64,000 nucleotides of DNA from Manihot esculenta (taxonomy: Eukaryota > Streptophyta > Magnoliopsida > Malpighiales > Euphorbiaceae), in NCBI RefSeq assembly GCF_001659605.2, contig NC_035164.2:12064965-12128964 (forward strand). Direction: 5' to 3'. The notes below the pieces were generated by a model. The model saw only the letters and a program-made list of their open reading frames with translations. It searched no databases and was not told the DNA's origin. Numbering within the stretch: position 1 is the first letter of the stretch; each line of letters opens with the position of its first letter. The position numbers and the translations under genes are program-made. Shown here one piece after another: positions 21,318-33,139 of this stretch.

Positions 21318-23228
21318 ATGGCAGCCCTCAATTCTCAAGAAGGTCATTCGGTTGTGAGACCACCTTTCTTTGATGGAAATGACTTTCTATATTGGAAAAA
21401 TAGAATGTATTATTTCCTCAAATCGGAAGGAGTTAATTTGTGGGATATTGTAGAGAATGGTCCCTTCTTTCCCACAAGAGTGATTGATGGAAACCAAGAG
21501 CAAAAACCTAAGAGTGAATGGAGTGAACTAGAGAAGAGAAGGGTAGCCCTAAATGACAAAGCCATTCACATCTTATTTTGTGCTCTTAGTAGAAGTGAGT
21601 ACAACAAAGTGTGCATGAAGTCCACCGCCAAGGAAATTTGGGATGCTTTGGTTATCACTCATGAAGGCACCAATCAAGTCAAGGAAAACAATATGGAATC
21701 CCTCATCTACCAATATGAGTTGTTCAAAATGAAATCCGATGAAACTATTAGCCAAATGTATGATAGGTTCATTGAGATCATTGGAGGGATGAAATCTCTT
21801 GGGAAGACATTCACAAATGAAGAGTTGGTGAAGAAAATCCTTAGATGTCTACCTAAAGAATGGCTACCAAAGGTAACTTCTTTAAAGGATGCCAAAGACT
21901 TGAGCAAAGTGCAATTGGATGAACTCTTGGAGAACCTCATTGACTATGGATAACCTAAAGAGAGAGCAAGTGGAGGAACCTAGCAAAATGAAAAATAACA
22001 TTGCTCTAAGGGTAGCCTCCGAAGATACTAGTGAAGAAGAAGAAGAAATAAGTGAGGAAGAACTAGCCTTGGTAACTAGGAGAATAAGGAAGTTGCTTCT
22101 CCAAAATAAAAAGTTCATCCCAAGGAAGAATTTTAGAAAGGAAAAGGGTGAGTCAAGCAAAAAGGAAGTAGTCATTTGCTATGAGTGCAATAAGCCGGGT
22201 CACTACAAAGTGGATTGTCCCAAGTTGAAGAAGCCTATCAAAAAGTTCAAGAAGAAGGCCTTCAAAGCAACATGGGATGAGTCAAGTGATACCGAAGAGG
22301 AGGATGTTGGTGATGAAGTTGCCAACATGTGCTTCATGGCTCTAGAGGAAAGCTCCAATGAGGTAACTATACTTGATGACTCTACTTTATGTGATGATGT
22401 TGTTGAGTTTTCATATGATGAACTTGTAGGTGCTTTAAAATTGATGAATGATGAGCTTGAAAAGAGTCATAAGAAAAATAAAGTTTTGAAATGTGAGTTA
22501 GCTAGCTTTAAAAGGGAAAGTGAGAACTCACCTAAAGAACCTTTACCCTCAAATAATTCTTTACAAAAATCCTTAGATGAGCTCTCACTAGAAAATAAAA
22601 ATTTGAAAAATGAAATCCTTGAGTTGAAAAATTCTCTTTCAAAATTTTTAAAAGGCAAGGACAAACTTGATGAAATATTAGGCTCTCAAAGGTCTCCTAG
22701 CATCAAGTATGGCCTTGGCTATGATAAATCAACTCAAGCAAACTCTTCTAAAACGGTTTTTGTTAAAGCTACTAACTCAAATGAACCTAAGGTATCTAGC
22801 TCTAATGGAAGTATGCCTAAAGTTTCTAATAGTAATATGTCTATAAGAAATGCACATTACACAAATCCACTAGTTACAACACTCATATAAGACACACACC
22901 TAGGCAATTTGCATATAAGAGAAATGATCATTATAGAACACACACTTCTAGTTCACAAAATCACCACTCTAATCATATCTCTTGCTCACATGCTTTTAAT
23001 AAACAAAGGAGAAATGGCCACATGAGAACTCAAACACACTCACTCACCTATGGACCTAGAATAAGAAGGTTCAATGGCCATTGTCACTATTGTGGCAAGT
23101 TTGGTCATACCAATTATAAGTGTACTATTAGAAAATTGCATCTTGGATATGGTAGCATATGGAAATTGGATAGTGGAATGACTAACCCCCAAGGACCCAA
23201 GTACATTTGGGTACCTAAAAGTGTTTGA
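21318..23228 (+). pseudogene. gag (Sirevirus), frameshifted
   Basis: Open frames at 21318-21953, 21919-22890 and 23022-23228 lie in different phases, so at least two frameshifts separate them. The first has the N-terminal FFDGNDFLYWKNRM block and the UBN2-type capsid region. The second is Glu-rich, holds a CCHC knuckle (CYECNKPGHYKVDC, residues ~89-102) and then a coiled coil rich in Leu, Lys and Asn. The third has a second knuckle (CHYCGKFGHTNYKC). Two knuckles and a long coiled coil fit Sirevirus gag, which packages the RNA in cytoplasmic particles. Confidence 0.85.
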
Positions 23229-23242
23229 ATTCTTTTTTTTAG

Positions 23243-23497
23243 GTGTGCTTGAAATCCTCAAAAATTGAAAGCAAATGGTATCTAGATAGTGGATGTTCAA
23301 GGCACATGACCGGAAATTCAAGTCACTTCATCTCTCTTGAAAAGAAAGACGGAAGTGGACAAGTAACTTTTGGAGACAATGGAAAAGGTAAAATTGTTGG
23401 CATAGGTAAAGTCGGTAAGGAAAACTCTCCTATTCTTGATAAAGTTCTCTTAGTTGATGGTTTAAAGCATAATTTATTAAGTGTAAGTCAATTATGA
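23243..23497 (+). pseudogene. Retropepsin (Sirevirus pol)
   Basis: WYLDSGCSRHMTG carries the D-S-G active site typical of copia proteases. The domain ends with the GLKHNLLSVSQL block that leads to the gag-pre-integrase segment. A TGA stop at 23495-23497 interrupts a frame that otherwise continues in phase into the next segment. Confidence 0.85.
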
Positions 23498-23548
23498 GAT
23501 AAAGGTTGTAGAGTTATCTTTGAACCAAAATCATGTTTTGTTTCTAGA

Positions 23549-24560
23549 ATGTCGGATAACAAAATATTGTTTGTTGGTGAAAGAGTTGAAAATATTTATC
23601 TTATTGATTTACAAACTATGACTAACCAAGATATGAAGTGTTTTGTGTCTATTAGTGATAACTCTTGGATTTGGCATAGAAGGCTTTCTCATGCTAGAAT
23701 GGATCTCCTAAAAAATTTAAGCAAAGATGAGCTAGTTGATGGCCTTCCAAAGATCAAATATGAAAAGGACAAAGTATGTGATGCATGTCAAATGGGTAAG
23801 CAAGTTAAGAGTTCTTTTAAAGCTATTAATAAGGTAATCTCTTCTAGACCTTTGCAACTCTTGCATATGGATTTATTTGGTCCAACTAGAGTAGCTAGTC
23901 TTGGTGGCATGCATTATGGTTTTATTATAGTTGATGACTACTCTAGGTATACTTGGGTTGTGTTCCTTGCTCATAAGGATGATTGTTTTGATGCTTTTAA
24001 AAATTTTTCAAAGAAAGTTCAAAATGAAAAGGGTTTTCAAATTTCTTCAATAAAGAGTGATCATGGTAGAGAATTTGAAAATGAAAAATTTGAAGTCTTT
24101 TGTAATAAGTTAGGGATCACTCATAATTTCTCATCTCCTAGGACTCCCCAACAAAATGGTGTTGTTGAAAGAAAAAAATAGAACTCTTTTAGATATGGGG
24201 AGGACTATGTTAAGAGAGTATAATTTACCTACTTATTTTTGGGCGGAAGCCATAAATACGGCTTGTTATGTTTCAAATAGAGTTTTAATTAGATCTCTCT
24301 TAAATAAGACTCCTTATGAGTTTTGGAATGGAAGGAAACCTAGAGTTAGTTATTTTAGAGTTTTTGGTTGTAAATGCTTCATATTAAACAACAAGGATAA
24401 TCTAGGCAAATTTGACTCCAAAACCGATGAAGGTATCTTCTTAAGATACTCTATATCTAGTAAATCATATAGAGTATTCAATAAAAGAACCTTGATAGTT
24501 GAAGAGTCAATGCATGTTGTTTTTTATGAATCTAATCCCTTTGCTCCTAGAAAGGAGGTA
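23549..24560 (+). pseudogene. Integrase (Sirevirus pol), frameshifted
   Basis: The HHCC zinc site (WHRRLSH...VCDACQMGK) is followed by the catalytic core: MDLFGP with the first Asp, SDHGREF with the second, and QQNGVVERK with the Glu. At ~24175 a run of seven A's shifts the frame and ends the first ORF; the second (from 24156) continues with the core C-terminus ([17 protein letters not shown]) and the GRKP block. The enzyme would insert the cDNA into chromosomal DNA. Confidence 0.88.
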
Positions 24561-24869
24561 TCTTGTGATGATGATCTTGTAGGTAACCTTGATGAGTTGA
24601 CCATTGAAGATCCTCAACCTCATGGAGATCAAAGTCAACCCAAGGAGGATTCAATAAAGGCAATAGAAGATGAAGTTGGACTTCAAGAGCAACAAATGCA
24701 AATTACACAAAGTCAAGGAGTCCAACATGACTTGCCAAAGGATTGGACCTACAAGAAGGATCACCCCAAGGATCAAATAATTGGTGATGCATCACAAGGG
24801 GTAACAACTAGATCCTCTATTAGACATGTATGTAATAATATTGCTTTCATATCTCATATTGAACCTAAA

Positions 24870-25890
24870 TCTATAGATGAGGCTATTAGTGATGAGAGTT
24901 GGGTTCTTTCTATGCAAGAAGAACTCAACCAATTTGAAAGAAACAAGGTTTGGACCTTAGTTTCTAGACCAAAACATCACCCCACCATAGGCACCAAATG
25001 GGTGTTTAGAAATAAGCTTGATGAAGATGGCAATATCATTAGAAACAAAGCTAGGTTGGTAGCTAAAGGCTATAACCAAGAGGAGGGCATAGACTATGAT
25101 GAAACATTTGCCCCCGTAGCTAGATTAGAAGCCATTAGAATCTTGCTTGCATATGCATCATACATGAATTTTAATCTCTTTCAAATGGATGTGAAAAGTG
25201 CTTTTTTAAATGGTTTTATTGAGGAGGAGGTTTATGTTGAGCAACCTCCGGGGTTTGAAAATCATGTCCTTCCAAATCATGTTTTTAAATTGTCTAAAGC
25301 TTTATATGGTTTAAAACAAGCTCCAAGAGCTTGGTATGAAAGACTAAGCAATTTTCTTTTGCAAAATGGTTTTTCAAAAGGCAAAGTGGATATAACACTC
25401 TTTGTCAAAAATCATGAAAATGACATCCTTGTAGTGCAAATATATGTTGATGATATCATATTTGGTGCTACTAATGTGTGTTTGTGTGAAGAGTTTTCAA
25501 AAGTTATGAAAAGTGAGTTTGAGATGAGAATGATGGGAGAACTCAAATTCTTCCTTGGGCTTCAAATCAAACAAGCTAAGGATGGCATCTTCATCAACCA
25601 AGCCAAATACACAAAGGAGCTAATCAAAAGGTTTAGAATGGAGAATAGCAAGCCTAGTAGAACTCCAATGAGCACAAACACCAAGCTTGACAAGGATGAA
25701 AAGGGTAAGCCAATTGATGAAAAGCTCTATAGAGGTATGATCAGAAGCCTTTTATATCTCACCGCATCTAGACCGGATATTATGTTTTTCGTATGCTTAT
25801 GTGCACGTTTTCAATCTTGTCCTAAAGAGTCTCATTTGCATGCCGTTAAACGCATTCTTAGATATTTAAATGGTTCATTGCATTGGGGGT
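24870..25890 (+). pseudogene. Reverse transcriptase (Sirevirus pol)
   Basis: It lies in the 613-residue frame 24156-25997. Motifs run in order: [22 protein letters not shown], the [16 protein letters not shown] block, [23 protein letters not shown] and the catalytic YVDDIIFG (~25444-25467). It is open to ~25890, where a frameshift after YLNGSLHWG takes the frame out of RNase H. The domain looks catalytically complete, but the polyprotein is broken on both sides. Confidence 0.88.
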
Positions 25891-26392
25891 ATGGTATCCT
25901 AGAAGTACATCTTTTAGTTTATGTTCCTACTCGGATGCCGACTTTGCCGGAAGCATTCTTGATAGGAAAAGTACCTCGGGTACTTGTCAACTTCTAGGAC
26001 AATCTCTTATTTTTTGGTGTAGCAAGAAATAAATTTCGGTTGCACTTTCAACCGCCGAAGCTGAATATGTGGCGACGGGTCTTTGTTGTAGTCAAATCCT
26101 TTGGATTAAGCAACAATTAAGAGACTTTGAAGTGTCTCTTGATCACATTCCTATTAAATGTGATAATACAAGTGCAATCAATCTAACCAATAACCCCATT
26201 CAACATTCTAGAACTAAGCATATTGACATTAGACATCATTTCATTCGTGATCATGTGTTAAATGGTGATGTTGTTCTTGAATTTGTGGGTACAAACAACC
26301 AATTAGCTGATATTTTCACTAAACCCTTAAATGAAGAAAGATTTAACTTCATTAAAAGGGAATTGGGAATGTTAGACGGTGTTGCTTGTTGA
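25890..26392 (+). pseudogene. RNase H (Sirevirus pol), frameshifted
   Basis: Beyond the frameshift the original phase shows an ST(A)EAEY block (~26050) preceded by a stop at ~26029. Then comes the open frame 26069-26392 with CDNTSAI, HSRTKHIDIRHHFIRD and the QLADIFTKPL end that terminates copia pol. Confidence 0.88.
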
Positions 26393-27598
26393 GTGTTTTT
26401 ATTTTTTTATTATTATGTGTTTATCTCTTTGAAAGTTTGTCAGTTTGTTTGATATAGTTTTAATTCTTTCTTTTTATTAAAAAAAAAAAAGGGGGAAGCC
26501 CAAAAATTCCAGGTTCGGAGGCACATTCGGCCCCTTAACCTTCAATTTCAAGGGCAATATGAAAAGCGGGAAATTTTTTTGTCTTTTTCTTTTCTCCTTT
26601 TCGGCCGCCTAACTTTTATTCAGCCGCCTAACTTTTATTCAGCCGCCTAACTTTTATTCAGCCGCCGAACATTGTTGAATTTCGGCCGCCGAAGTTTAAG
26701 TTCGGCCTCCTAAACTTGTCCAGTTTCGGCCCCCGAAGCTTAGTTCGGCCGCCGAAACTGCGCGTTCCTTAAAATCCCCCGCGACAGCTCATCGTCTTCC
26801 TCGCGCGACTCTCTCTCTCCCTCGAAGCTTTCTCTCTCTCCCCGAAGCTCCCTTCGTTCTCCCTCTCAAAAATCTGCTGTTTCTGAGCCATTTTCCCTCA
26901 AAAACCTCCATTTTTACTCTTTTTTCTTCTCTGAAACACCAAAAATCAGTTTCTTTTCTTCTCAAGGAACCCGTTTGGAGCTTTTTCATTTGGGTAAGTT
27001 TTCTGTTTTCTCTCTCTTTTTTATGCATTTTTTATTTATTTTTTGTTGATTTGCTCTTGTTTTTAGCTCCTAATCTAATTAGGGTTGTGTTTTTGATGAG
27101 TTTTGTTGATGTGGTTTTGATAATTTTTTTTGGCATATAATATCCGCATTTTGTTAGCTGGGTTGTTTTATTTGTTTGGTTTTGTTTTACATAATTTTTT
27201 GTGCTTTTGCAAATTCTGAAGCAATCAGAATTTTATTATTATTATTATTATTATTTCTGGTTTTAAATATGGGCATGGTGCAATAACTGATTAGCTGGGT
27301 TATCTTATTGTTGTGATTAGCTGGGTTATCTTGTTATTAGCTGGGAATTTATATAAAAACTGCCTGTTATTTTTTTTTGTTTTATTGCTCTCTTTATATT
27401 TCATATTGTTAGCTCTCTTTATATTACTTATGGTGCAATAATGGATGATTAGTTGTTATGTGAGAGTTATTATGCTTATTGGTTGGCCTTTGTGTTGTTT
27501 ATAGGCTAAGTTTTTGTGGCAATGTTGCTTATAGTTAGCTTTCTGTTTTTGGGCTTGTCTCTTCTGTATCATTGCCTCTTTAGCTGCTGTGTTTAAAA
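26393..27598 (+). other. Spacer between pol and env-like ORF
   Basis: About 1.2 kb with no ORF in the element's direction. It holds a further TTCGGCCGCC array (26510-26765), including three tandem copies of a 19-bp unit 'agccgcctaacttttattc' (~26617-26673), an ATT microsatellite (27231-27255) and a CT-rich stretch (26800-26870). A promoter or splice site for the third ORF may lie here, but I cannot place it. Confidence 0.6.
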
Positions 27599-28792
27599 AT
27601 GGGTAGAGAATCCACTGCTCGTAGACATCCATATTTTAGAGGTCAATCCAGTAGACAGTCTGAGGCTCCTAGGTCCCCCTTCCCAGACCCTCCTGCCTCT
27701 CCCCCCTTTGAGTTTCCTATAGTTAGAGAGGAGGATCCAGCTTTTCAGCCTTTTTCTCTCAGGTTTGTTCATCCTGGGAGAACAGTTCATGCTAATAGTG
27801 TTCAGCTTTTTCGCTCTCAGGGATTCCTTCAGCCCTTCAGAGTCCAGGGTTGGGAGCACCTTCTTATCACTCCATCAGACACCCATCCTAGGATTGTTAG
27901 GGAGTTCTATGCAAAACTACACACCTTTACCCGTCACACTCCCCCCCACCTGGTCAGTTTTGTAAATGGTCAGAGAGTTTTCCTCACTCCTGACATCATT
28001 GCTCGGCATCTAGGTGTCTCCAACTCTGGGGTTGTTGTCTCCACCACTCATAAGTGGATCACTGGTGAGGTCTCTTCCCTTCACCAGACTAGGATTATTT
28101 CAGGAGACGTAGATCGTGAGGAGCCCTCTAGACTTAAGGCTTGTGACCTCACCACTCTCCCTAAAGTTGTTCACCACATAGTCACCTATGAGATTCTCCC
28201 TAGAGCGGGTTATAGGACTGCACTCTCCTACTCTGACATGTTTGTAGTGTCCTGTCTGCTAGAGGGTCGAGCCCTTAACCTGCCACATATTATGATTCAC
28301 TCTATAGCAGACTCCCTTAGGCTGAGTCGAGGTTGTCTCCCCTTTGGTCGTCATCTTACTCTTCTTCTTCGAGCTCTAGGGGTTGACCCAGGTACCGAGT
28401 CTGCCTTACCCTTGTCTAGTGAGTATACCCCTTACACTGAGGCTACCCTCCTCCACATGGGTTTGACTAGGAGAGGCAATGAATTTTATAATTCTAGAAG
28501 AGATTTTGCAGCCCGCAGAGCAGCACGAGCAGTAGCACAGACACGTGATGGTTCTGATAAGGAGTCAGATGATGCTTCTCCTACTGATCTTGAGACAGAG
28601 CGAGCTCCCAGAGGTGATGCTAGTACCGGGCGGTCCACCGAGCAGGGTTCATCTTCTCGGACTGCATCTGATCTGTATGATGCCATGGGTCGTCTGGAGT
28701 TGCAGGTTCTCAAATGTCTGATCGCCAAACTCAGATGTCTGATCGCCAGACTCAGATATCTGATCGCCAGACTTAGATGGAGCAGCAGTTAG
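27599..28792 (+). CDS. Env-like third ORF of the Sirevirus
   Basis: This 397-residue frame has a basic, Ser/Pro-rich N-terminus, then a core (residues ~45-290) with FVHPGRTVHANSVQLF, REFYAKLHTF and LTPDIIARHLGV. Such cores occur in many plant retroelement third ORFs and plant transposon-associated proteins. Residues ~320-360 are acidic and disordered. No signal peptide or membrane segment is evident, so a true envelope role is unproven. The last ~25 residues (repeated CLIAKLR-type) are an out-of-phase reading of a 21-bp repeat. In another phase, from ~28710, the same DNA encodes Gln-rich sequence with one stop, ending at 28896. A one-base indel near 28705 is likely. Confidence 0.75.
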   Translation: MGRESTARRHPYFRGQSSRQSEAPRSPFPDPPASPPFEFPIVREEDPAFQPFSLRFVHPGRTVHANSVQLFRSQGFLQPFRVQGWEHLLITPSDTHPRIVREFYAKLHTFTRHTPPHLVSFVNGQRVFLTPDIIARHLGVSNSGVVVSTTHKWITGEVSSLHQTRIISGDVDREEPSRLKACDLTTLPKVVHHIVTYEILPRAGYRTALSYSDMFVVSCLLEGRALNLPHIMIHSIADSLRLSRGCLPFGRHLTLLLRALGVDPGTESALPLSSEYTPYTEATLLHMGLTRRGNEFYNSRRDFAARRAARAVAQTRDGSDKESDDASPTDLETERAPRGDASTGRSTEQGSSSRTASDLYDAMGRLELQVLKCLIAKLRCLIARLRYLIARLRWSSS

Positions 28793-28896
28793 CACGACTT
28801 ACAGACCAGCAGCAGACCCTGATCGAGCAGCAGAGACAGATTTTGCACTTCCTTCAGCAGTCATCTGGAGTGCCACCTCCTCAGCCTCCTCAGTGA
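28705..28896 (+). pseudogene. Shifted C-terminus of the env-like ORF (coiled coil)
   Basis: The alternative phase reads a repeated MSDRQTQ heptad, a TAG, then MEQQLARLTDQQQTLIEQQ and a Pro-rich end closing with TGA. Heptads rich in Gln and Leu suggest a coiled coil. It is the expected continuation of the preceding ORF. Confidence 0.6.
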
Positions 28897-29357
28897 TCTT
28901 TTTGTTTATATAGTTGCTCTTTTTTTTTTCTCCTCTTTTGGTCTTGTGATATTTTTTGTTTTTGATGATGTCAAAAGGGGGAGAATGGTATAATGGTATC
29001 ATATATGTATATATTTGATATTTTGGATATTGGCTATATTAGTTTAACTCTTTTGGTTTTATGGATGTTGATACATTGATATCTATTTGACTCATGATTA
29101 TTGTGCATAATTATAGCTCTTCTTGAGATGCATTTTTTGTTGGAACTCATTCACTCATATAGGATCCATTCACTCATATAGGATCCATTGCATCTCATTG
29201 CATTGAGTCAAAACCTCCCTTATGTGTCTTCTCACATTTTAAATATAGCATAAAGTATTTTTGACAGGGGGAGCACATTAAGGGGGAGTAATTTTTAAAA
29301 TTCACACACTACACCTATGATTATTATTTTATTCTTTACCAATTGTTTGTCATAATC
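28897..29357 (+). other. 3' untranslated region of the Sirevirus
   Basis: T-rich DNA with short AGGGGGAG runs (28975-28985 and 29265-29290) and a 22-bp direct duplication ('cattcactcatataggatc', 29148-29190). There is no ORF. Confidence 0.6.
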
Positions 29358-29370
29358 AAAAAGAGGGAGA
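29358..29370 (+). other. Polypurine tract of the Sirevirus
   Basis: AAAAAGAGGGAGA lies one base before the 3' LTR start TGTTGAACC. Confidence 0.88.
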
Positions 29371-29371
29371 T

Positions 29372-32300
29372 TGTTGAACCTAAATGTTCTAATCCTTGTT
29401 TTGATGATTAATAAACAATTGTTATGCTACTAATTATATTCAAAAGTGTTTATGTTGAGCTTGTAGGTCTCTTGCTAACAAGAACGAAATTGCTTCAATC
29501 TCAAAAGAAAAAAAATGCATATTTTGGAAGCATACCATAAGAAAGGGATCATAAAGTAATTTCTTGTTTATGTTTTGTCAAGTTATTCATTGTGAATTTC
29601 AATTAATTAGGTGTGATGGCTCAAGGTTTCTTTTATTTCTAAAAGTTTTTTAGATATGGCCAAATCTTTAAATACTTGATTTTCGGGGACTAAAATGATA
29701 TTTTCTAAAAGAAGTGATTTTGAAATTATTCTTTATCAAAATCAAAGATCTAAAAATATGGGTTACAAAAATTCAAACGGATTGAAAAATGGATTTTTAT
29801 AACCTAAGTTATGATTTTTCAAAGAATTTAATGAAATAATTTTTTTGCCCCCTAAAGCCAACTTTCGGCTTCCGAAAGTCAGGGACAGAGACGAAAGTCC
29901 CACATGTTCGGCCGTCGAACATTGACTTTCGGCCGCCGAAAGTGTGTTTTCAACTTGCAGCCTAAAGTGCAACCTTCGGCCTCCGAAAGTGAAGGACAGA
30001 GGCAAAAGTCACCTATGTTCGGCCGCCGAACATTACCTTCGGCCGCCGAAAGTATGCTTTTAAGTCTGCCTCCGAAGCCTAATGTTCGGCTTCCGAAAGA
30101 GAGGGACAGAGACGAAAGTCCCATAAGTTCGGCCGCCGAACTATGACTTTAGGCCGCCGAAAGTCCTTTTCTAAAGAGTGATGTTCTTCACCTCAATTGG
30201 TTCGGCCGCTGAACTTTAGCTTAGGCCGCCGAACCTGAATTTTTCTGAGAAAGATATAACGGTTATTTCTGAACATAAACGACTCTATTTGTATTTAATG
30301 CACCCCCAACGGCCATATTTATGATAGAACTATAAATATAATGTGCTTTTAATGTGAAGAGGTTACAACAACTATCTAAGCAAATATTTATTGAGATTAC
30401 AACATTTTTCATTCACTCTCTCTCAAAACCTTGAGTCAAAGCATTGATTTCTTGAAAGTTTGTTTTGAGTTGTAATTGGTTGGCTTTTCAGAGTGAGTAA
30501 AGGTTGTTGAGAGATTCTGTTGTTGTGAGTGTGGCATTGAGCAAAAAAGAGATTTGTAAAGAGCAAAGGCTTGCTCTAAGATTGTAAGGGTTTTAATCTT
30601 CACCCAAAGAAGATTTGATAGTGGAGTTGAACTCTCAAGGTGGACCTTGAGGAGAGGACGTAGGCTTGAGTGTAATACCCGGCTAGACTCTGGTATCGAA
30701 ATTCCTACCGTCCGGTGGAATCTCGGACGTCGGAAGCCTCTAGTAGGGTAGAAACATGTTTTCATAAAATGTTTTAAGGTATTTCATGGTTTTAAGTAAA
30801 ATGGAAATGAGTTTTTGCATAAAAACAACCTTGGAGGAAAACTCAGGTTCGGCCGTCGAACCTCAAGTTCGGTCGCCGAACATGCATGCCTTCGGGAGCG
30901 CCTTTAGGCCTCCGAAAGCATAAGTGAGGAAAGTCCAGGTTCGGCCGCCGAACCTCAAGTTCGGCCGCCGAACATGGCATGCATGCAGAGGCACGTTCGG
31001 CCCCCGAACGTGGCCTGGCCAGCCACTATAAAAGGGTCCCTTAGCCGAAAACGGGCGAGCTTTTTCCCCATTTTCGGCCAAGGTGAGCTCTCCGCCGTCC
31101 CTCACCGATCTTGAGTTCTTTCCTTCCAATCCTACTCGATTTTCATGAGTTTTTACTTTGTTTTGAAGATTTTCAAGCTTTGAGCAAAGTTTTGGAGCTT
31201 TGAGGTTCAAGGGAACTCAACCCCTCCCATCTTCAAGTTTAGGTCGTCTCTCTCTCGATCTCCACGAGGTAAGAGCCGATCTTAAGCTCATTGCATGTTT
31301 TAAGTAGGTTTTAAGTGGATCTATGGGGTAGAATGCATGTTTAGCTCATGGTTAGGTTTATGGGTTTTATATGTGTTTATGAACAATGTGAGTTGCTTGT
31401 TGTGTTGTAGTTGGGGTTTTTGTTGGTTTGATGCCCCTAGGAACTTGTATGCTTGTTTGTGTATGTTTGGGAATGTTGTACAATAGGTTTATGCTTGATT
31501 GGATAGTTTTGGAGGCAAATGTGCATAGAAGAGCTGAGTTTCTGCCACTAAGGGAGAAACCAGGTTCGGCAGCAGAAGGAACTTTCGGCCGCCGAACATG
31601 CTTGTGGAGGCAGCCTTCGGCTGCCGAAGCTTGCCCCCGAAAGAGGACTTTCGTCTCTGTCTGGGAGTTTCGGCCGCCGAAAGTGCCGCCGAACATGCAT
31701 GAGTTTCGCCTCTGTTTGGGAGTTTCGGCCGCCGAAGGTGCCGCCGAACCTGCCTGACTTTCGGCTCTGGAGGGACTTTCGGCCGCCGAACCTGCTGCCG
31801 AAAGTGCCCTGTCCAGCCCTCTCTTGCATGTTTTTCTATGATTGTTTCATGATGTTTTAGGGGGTTTTTGGGGAGTAGTTTAGAGTTATGTTCATGTTTG
31901 TTTGGTCCCTCATTTGAGTCCACCTGTGTAGGTTCGGACCCGAGGACCCCAGCAGTGAGTCAGCTGCTCCAGTGTCTGGTCAGAGCTACCCAGAGGTGAG
32001 TGGAATAACTCATTATGTTTTAAAGCAAATAATGGACTTTTTAGCATGTTTCACGCATCATGAATGCCATGAGATGTACTAGGTTGTTTGCATTAGAATT
32101 CACGAATATGTTGCATTGCATTGCATACTTTATTGTTGATTGATGTGGATGAACGTTGGATGATCCAAAGCCCTCGATCTATGATATGACGATGTGATAT
32201 GTACAGTACGGAATGTAAGAACAGTGGGACCCATTCTACGTTCGCTGGCACCATGTAAGGGAAAGACCAGGACCCATTCTACGTTCTGGCACAGTTGGAC

Positions 32301-33124
32301 TGTTATGACATGCTATGTTATGTAAGAGAAAGACCAGGACCCATTCTACGTTCTGGCACAGTTGGACTATGTAGAGGGCTATTGGTGACAAGTTCATCCT
32401 TGATGTGATTAGCTGTGATGTGATGCATTTCATGATGCCATATGATTTAAATGTTTTTATTATTCTGCTCACTGGGCTCTAGTAGCTCACCCCTCTCCCA
32501 TTTTCCCCAGGATTGCAGGTACAGGGTAGACCAGGAGATCCGTAAGAGTAATGAAGTCATGTGTATGTAATAGATAGTGTGGACATGATAAATGTATTAA
32601 TGTTATGTAGAAGTACAGTTTTAGTCATGTAATGACTTTGAGGATTAGAGGTTGTGCTTGACTATATGTATAAGATATCCCTTTTAATACATGATCTTAG
32701 ATATTTTATGATGATTATGCAAACCAACTCAACTTATGATGTATCGCCCATTGGGGCATTGATGGGATCCCACAGAGGGGTCATGATTATGATTATGCTT
32801 ATGTATAGTGCATGCATAGGTTGAGTTTGGTGTATGAACGAAAGAAAAGTTTTAAATTTTTATGTATTTTCTCGATCATGTATGGGATTAAACAGGTTTT
32901 CAGTTTGCATGTTAGGCTTGCTACGGGTCCCGGCGGCCTTAAGCCGACCTGGATCCTAGCGCCGGTAGCGGTCCGATTTTCGGGTCGTTACATTGAGATA
33001 GCTGAACCTCTATAAATTCTTGTGTTGATTATCTTCTTCCTTATTGCCTTCTAATTTGTTCTTTTGCCTTAAATTTTTTATAAACCCAATTCACCCCCCT
33101 TTTGGGTTGCTTCAAGGGACAACA
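29372..33124 (+). repeat. 3' LTR of the Sirevirus, split by a solo LTR
   Basis: 29372-30670 and 32998-33124 together match the 5' LTR 19812-21256. The intervening 2.3 kb is a solo LTR of another family. An 18-bp stretch present in the 5' LTR (near 20985) is absent here. Confidence 0.92.
30671..32992 (+). mobile_element. Solo LTR A of the chromodomain gypsy family
   Basis: 2322 bp, from TGTAATACCCGGCTAG to CGTTACA, flanked by TSD TTGAG (30666-30670 and 32993-32997). It is homologous to the LTRs at 49080-51523 and 56978-59131. It has a TATA box (31027-31034) and TTCGGCCGCCGAA arrays on both sides of it (30850-31015 and 31560-31810). A ~90-bp direct duplication containing 'gggacccattctacgtt' occurs at ~32227-32360. 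It carries no coding sequence; the open frames seen in it are products of the GC-rich array. It formed by recombination between the two LTRs of a full element. Confidence 0.92.
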
Positions 33125-33139
33125 TTAGTGTTTCTTGAC

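Larger units (their letters stand above)
19812..33124 (+). mobile_element. Sirevirus (Ty1/copia) with env-like ORF, split in its 3' LTR
   Basis: It has a complete 5' LTR, a tRNA-Met primer site, gag, protease, integrase, RT, RNase H, a long spacer, an env-like ORF, a polypurine tract and a 3' LTR, with a perfect TSD TTAGT (19807-19811 and 33125-33129). Copia gene order with a third ORF after RNase H, two CCHC knuckles in gag and long LTRs point to the Sirevirus lineage. By eye the LTRs differ by about 30 substitutions in ~1.43 kb plus an 18-bp indel. The pol frame carries at least two frameshifts and two stops, so this copy cannot move by itself. Confidence 0.92.

Noticed and set aside
31367..31923. 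Several overlapping open frames of 93-144 codons, Arg/Pro/Ser-rich, on both strands
   Set aside because: They arise from the GC-rich TTCGGCCGCC array, which lacks stop codons in all phases. They lie inside a solo LTR with defined ends.
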